A stretch of DNA of 64,000 nucleotides from Paramecium sonneborni (Eukaryota; Ciliophora; Oligohymenophorea; Peniculida; Parameciidae), in assembly GCA_905182985.1 (NCBI GenBank), contig CAJJDN010000031.1:608789-672788 (forward strand), in the 5' to 3' direction. Under the pieces are notes generated by a model, which did not search any database, was not told the DNA's origin, and saw only the letters and a program-made list of their open reading frames with translations. Every line of letters begins with the position of its first letter. Position 1 is the stretch's first letter. A program made the translations under genes and the position numbers. This document shows, one piece after another, positions 60,228-64,000 of the stretch.

Positions 60228-63200
60228 ATGCTAAGAAAACGGAACACTCCCAATTTAAAGAAATTTAAGCCCATAAATTATCATCTGTTTTAGAAAATTA
60301 AATTATTGCAAGTAAAATTTTGTAAAGGGTTTGCTGGGTAAGATATTAATCAAATTATTGAACTTAATTGAAAATAGAATTTAATAAAGAGAATAATTAT
60401 GGGGGTTGTAAAGATAAACACATTAAAGAAATAGGAGGATTATAAAATTAGCAAAAATTAAGTAAAACTTAATAAGTGTTCTTATTTAAAAAGAATAATA
60501 TAATTTATCAATTGAAAATTGGAAGGCTTTTGCAAATATATGTAAACTTAATTTTTTAATAAAATAAAGCAAAGAGAAAGTTAAATTCATAAGATAATAT
60601 AATTTAACAAAATTCAGAAGATTATAAATAATTTCTGAATAAAGGTAATGATGATTAATTAATATAGCAAATAAATTATCAAATTTAAAACAATTCGCAG
60701 AAGCTTTTAAATATTATGATTATGCAATTTCAACAAATCCTGAAGATTATAAAGGTTATTTTTAGAAAGGTAATCCAGTCAATACTAAAATATAGCGCTT
60801 GCGTTGTAAGGTTCAAATCGATTTGAAGAAGCTTTGGAGTGCTACGATTATGCAATTTCAAAAAATCCTGAAGATTATAAACCTTTTATGCATAAAGGTG
60901 AAATTGGTTTAATTTATAGCGCTTACGTTGCACAGTTTAAATCGACCTCAAGCAGCTTTAGAATACTATGATTATGCAATTTAAAAAAATCCTCATATTT
61001 CTAATATATATAATAATAAAGGTGAAAATAATTGATTAAAATAATTTAGCGTTTTCATTAAAAAGTTTAAATCGATATGAAGAAGCTTTATAAAATTATG
61101 ATTATGCTATTTAGGAAAATCCTAAAGATGATTTGGCTTATTTTTAGAAAGGTGATCAAATCTATAATAAAATATAGCATGTGCATTAGTGGGTTTAAAT
61201 CGATTTGAGGAAGCATTATAATATTATGATGATGCAATTAAACTAAATTCTGAAAATTATAATTATTATAGTTTGAAAGGTAAAAATGAGTTAATAATTA
61301 ATATAGCCGTTTCATTATAAAGTTTAAATCGATTTGAAGAAGCTTTATAATTTTATGATTATTCAATTTAAAAAAATCCTGAAGACTATAGCGCTTTAAT
61401 GTATAAAGGTAACAATAATTCAATTATATATAGCAAATACATTAGAAAGTTTAAATCGATTTGAAGAAGCTTTATAATTTTATGATTATTCAATTTAAAA
61501 AAATCCTTAAGATTATAGAGCTTTTATGTATAAAGGTAACAATAATTCAATTATAAATAGCCAATACATTAAAGAATGTTTATAGATTGGAAGAAGCTTT
61601 AGAATATTATGACAAAGCTATTGAAAAAAACCCTGAAGAAATTGATATATATTATAATAAAGGTGAAAATCATAATAGTCTATTATAGCGAATACATTAT
61701 TCAGTTTAAATAGATTTGAAGAAGCTTTATCATATTATGATTATGTATTACTGAAAAATAATGAAGATGCCGAAGCTTATAATAATAAAGGTTAAAAAAA
61801 TTTAATAACTTAATATAGCAAATACATTGTAATTTTTATAGAGATACGAAGAAGCTTTATAATTTTATGATTATTCGATTTAAAAAAATCCTGAAAATTT
61901 TATAACTTTTAAGAATAAAGGTAAAATGGGGTTAATAATATTATTTAGCACACACATTACAAATGTTATATAGATTTGAAGAAGCACTGGATTATTATAA
62001 TTATGCAATTTTAATAAACCCTAATGATGCTGATTCATATAACAATAAAGGTAAAAATGGTTTAAATAATATTACATAGCATAGATATTAGACAGATTAA
62101 ATCGATTTGAAGAAGCGTTATAATAGTATGATTTTGCAATTTAAAAAAATCCAGAAGACTATAAAGCTTTCATGAATAAAGGTGAAAAAGATTTAATAAT
62201 CTATTATAGCTGACACATTAAAAAGTTTAGATCGATTCGAAGAAGCAATATAATATTATGACATGGCTATTGAAAAAAATCCTGAATATTCTGAAATTTA
62301 TAACAATAAAGGTAAATCAATTTATAATACATTACAGCACTCACATTTTAAACATTAAATCGATTTGAAGAAGCGTTATAATATTACGATTTTGCAATTT
62401 AAAAAAATCCAGAAGATTATAAAGCTTTCATGAATAAAGGCAAGACATTTTAAATTATATAGCGAATGTATTAAAAAGTTTGAATAGATTAGAAGAAGCT
62501 TTATAATATTATGATTTTGCAATTTAAAAAAATCCTGGAGATTATAAAGCTGTCATGAATAAAGGTAAAAAAGATTTAATAATCTATTATAGCTGACACA
62601 TTAAAAAGTTTAGATCGATTTGAAGAAGCAATATAATATTATGACATGGCTATTGAAAAAAATCCTGAATATTCTGAAATTTATAACAATAAAGGTAAAT
62701 CAATTTAAAACATTACAGCAATCACATTTAAAATATTAAATCGATTTGAAGAAGCGTTATAATAGTATGATTTTGCAATTTAAAAAAATCCAGAAGATTA
62801 TAAAGCTTTCATGAATAAAGGTGAAAAAGATTTAATAATCTATTATAGCTGAAACATTAAAAAGTTTATATCGATTTGAAGAAGCATTACAATATTATGA
62901 CATGGCTATTGAAAAAAATCCTGAATGTGCGGATATTTATAACAATAAAGGTAAATCAATTTATAATACATTACAGCAATCACATTTAAAATATTAAATC
63001 GATTTGAAGAAGCGTTATAATAGTATGATTTTGCAATTTAAAAAAATCCAGAAGACTATAAAGCTTTCATGAATAAAGGTGAAAAAGATTTAATAATCTA
63101 TTATAGCTGAAACATTAAAAAGTTTATATCGATTTGAAGAAGCATTCCAATATTATGACATGGCTATTGAAAAAAATCCTGAATATTCTGAAATTTATAA

Positions 63201-63613
63201 CAATAAAGGTAAATCAATTTATAATACATTACAGCACTCACATTTTAAACATTAAATCGATTTGAAGAAGCGTTATAATATTACGATTTTGCAATTTAAA
63301 AAAATCCAGAAGATTATAAAGCTTTCTTGAATAAAGGTAAGACATTTTAAATAATATAGCAACTGCATTTTTGAGTTTGAATAGATTAGAAGAAGCATTA
63401 TAATATTACCATTTTGCAATTTAAAAAAATCCTAAAGTTTCTGATATATGTAAAAATACTTTAGGCAAAAAATATTTATAATATTATATAGCAAATAGAT
63501 TAAGTTAAAATCGACTTGAAGAAGCATATAAATATTAGGATTATGAAAATTAAAACAATATTGAAGCTTTAATAAAAAATAGTAAGAATACTTTAAGATT
63601 AAAGATAAACTGA
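60228..63613 (+). CDS. Tetratricopeptide protein with about 23 repeats, one intron per repeat
   Basis: From about 60.64 kb the gene is a regular alternation of 102-nt exons (34 codons, one TPR) and 22-29-nt introns. The intron is always at the same phase-1 site, in the Lys-Gly/Ala codon of NNKA. The consensus repeat is LNRFEEALQYYDFAIQKNPE followed by DYKAFMNK. TPR signature residues (L..y.eAl..yd.ai..nP) are kept in nearly all units. The last unit is followed by TGA 63611-63613. The 5' part is uncertain: ATG 60228 opens MLRKRNTPNLKKFKPINYH, but joining to the array needs unplaced introns, and a Cys/His stretch near 60.4 kb may be a B-box trace. Role: scaffold; partner unknown. Confidence 0.75.
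60620..63560 (+). repeat. Tandem exon-intron TPR array, unit about 128 bp
   Basis: About 23 units of roughly 128 bp (102 exon plus 22-29 intron). From about 62.1 to 63.35 kb a two-unit super-repeat of about 255 bp is almost identical between copies, introns included: those starting GTGAAAAAGATTT alternate with those starting GTAAATCAATTT. This shows recent duplication of exon-intron pairs. Confidence 0.88.
62440..62462 (+). other. Probable GC-AG intron in the TPR array
   Basis: The intron at this site begins GCAAGACATTTT and ends TATATAG. Its sister at 63337-63359 begins GTAAGACATTTT. Length 23, so retention would shift the frame. A second GC start is at 63465-63491. Confidence 0.6.
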
Positions 63614-63792
63614 ATTAAAAATCTAATTATTTTTCAACTGAAAACCACCCTGATATTTGAAAGATTTTATTATATACAGATAATATGACAATTAAATTTT
63701 AGCCTTTTTTATTTATGGGGTTGGTATATGTACAAATGGGTTTGCCCGCTAGTAGGATTATTAGTTCAGCAGTCACATAAAAATAAATAAAA

Positions 63793-63806
63793 GGGTTTGG
63801 GTTTGG
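63793..63806 (+). repeat. Telomere-like GGGTTTGGGTTTGG
   Basis: Two units of GGGTTT plus GG, matching the Paramecium telomeric G-strand repeat (mixed GGGTTT/GGGGTT). It is internal here and only two units long, so it is not a telomere as such. It merges into the conserved element. Confidence 0.5.
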
Positions 63807-63859
63807 TCAGGACTGCCCAATTACTGCCGCCCTAAGACGACAGTAACATGGTCGGGGCC
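63799..63859 (+). other. GC-rich conserved element, copy 2
   Basis: It shares GGGTTTGGTCAG at the start and ATGGTCGGGGCC at the end with 38300-38368 but is 8 nt shorter inside. It can form ACTG/CAGT (or TTACTG/CAGTAA) as an internal stem and GGTC/GGCC as an outer one. Confidence 0.5.
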
Positions 63860-64000
63860 GATGGAAAAAGCTGAATTTTGACGAGTTGCATTCCCACCAC
63901 CACTTTGGGGATTGTTAATTGGGGATTTATATTTTATATTAATCTTTTCTCTTAATTATTTTAAATTGCATTTATCTTTATATTTTAATCAAAATTATTA

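Larger units (their letters stand above)
63614..64000. other. Non-coding tail with GC-rich element
   Basis: No gene seen after the TPR stop. It holds the telomere-like run, the second GC-rich element and a short moderately GC-rich stretch (to about 63925) before the sequence returns to AT-rich. Confidence 0.5.

Noticed and set aside
60620..63560. CRISPR-like array of regular repeats
   Set aside because: The repeats are 102-nt coding units plus tiny introns encoding TPR motifs; there are no unique spacers of constant length and no cas genes, and the genome is eukaryotic.
63793..63806. A true telomere
   Set aside because: Only two GGGTTT units, and AT-rich sequence continues on both sides to the end of the window.

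Overview
The window looks like a macronuclear chromosome segment of a Paramecium-type ciliate. Genes read through only if TAA and TAG encode glutamine and TGA is the sole stop. They carry 19-32 nt introns of the form GTA...TAG, intergenic spaces are tens of bases, and the base composition is very AT-rich. The content agrees: a Cys-rich GPI-anchored surface antigen, two trichocyst matrix proteins, an SF-assemblin and an outer-dynein-arm docking-complex-like protein. Read with the standard code, almost every gene here breaks into fragments. Coordinates below are from hand translation with the ciliate code and hand-placed introns; for most genes the exon lengths sum to a multiple of three.

Left part, 1-38 kb: dense and mostly intact. 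In order: surface antigen (-), cyclic-nucleotide-binding protein (+), mitochondrial helical protein (+), CXC protein (-), tRNA-Met(CAT) (+), B-box/WD40 protein (-), Tim44/mL45-like protein (-), cyclic nucleotide phosphodiesterase (-), three small or unclear genes (+), sensor-like membrane protein (+), two trichocyst matrix proteins (+), an ABCG relic, a coiled-coil protein (+), a HAD phosphatase (-), two unknowns (-), a J-protein (-) overlapping a MORN protein (-), an unknown (+), SF-assemblin (-), docking-complex coiled coil (+), MFS transporter (+), a 918-residue coiled coil (-), a TRAPPC1-like subunit (-), one unknown (-) and a small 4-TM protein (-) with a decayed paralogue.

Right part, 38-64 kb: a patchwork of decayed genes (second phosphodiesterase, LRR, WD40, DPRP-type photolyase, PB1/UBA, START, others) with a few intact ones (cyclin; a secreted protein whose 3' end is unresolved). 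It also holds a tetratricopeptide gene of about 23 repeats in which nearly every repeat has its own tiny intron in the same place. A 1,159-bp block occurs twice around a single N and is best read as an unmerged contig overlap. Two GC-rich elements (38.30 and 63.80 kb) share both ends and a covarying stem; the second abuts a telomere-like GGGTTT run. The decay suggests a chromosome-end or low-constraint region; this is inference.

Several genes act in cilia or the cell cortex (docking complex, SF-assemblin, trichocyst proteins, surface antigen) or in cyclic nucleotide signalling (cNMP-binding protein, phosphodiesterase). No operon logic is expected; neighbours are simply closely packed.
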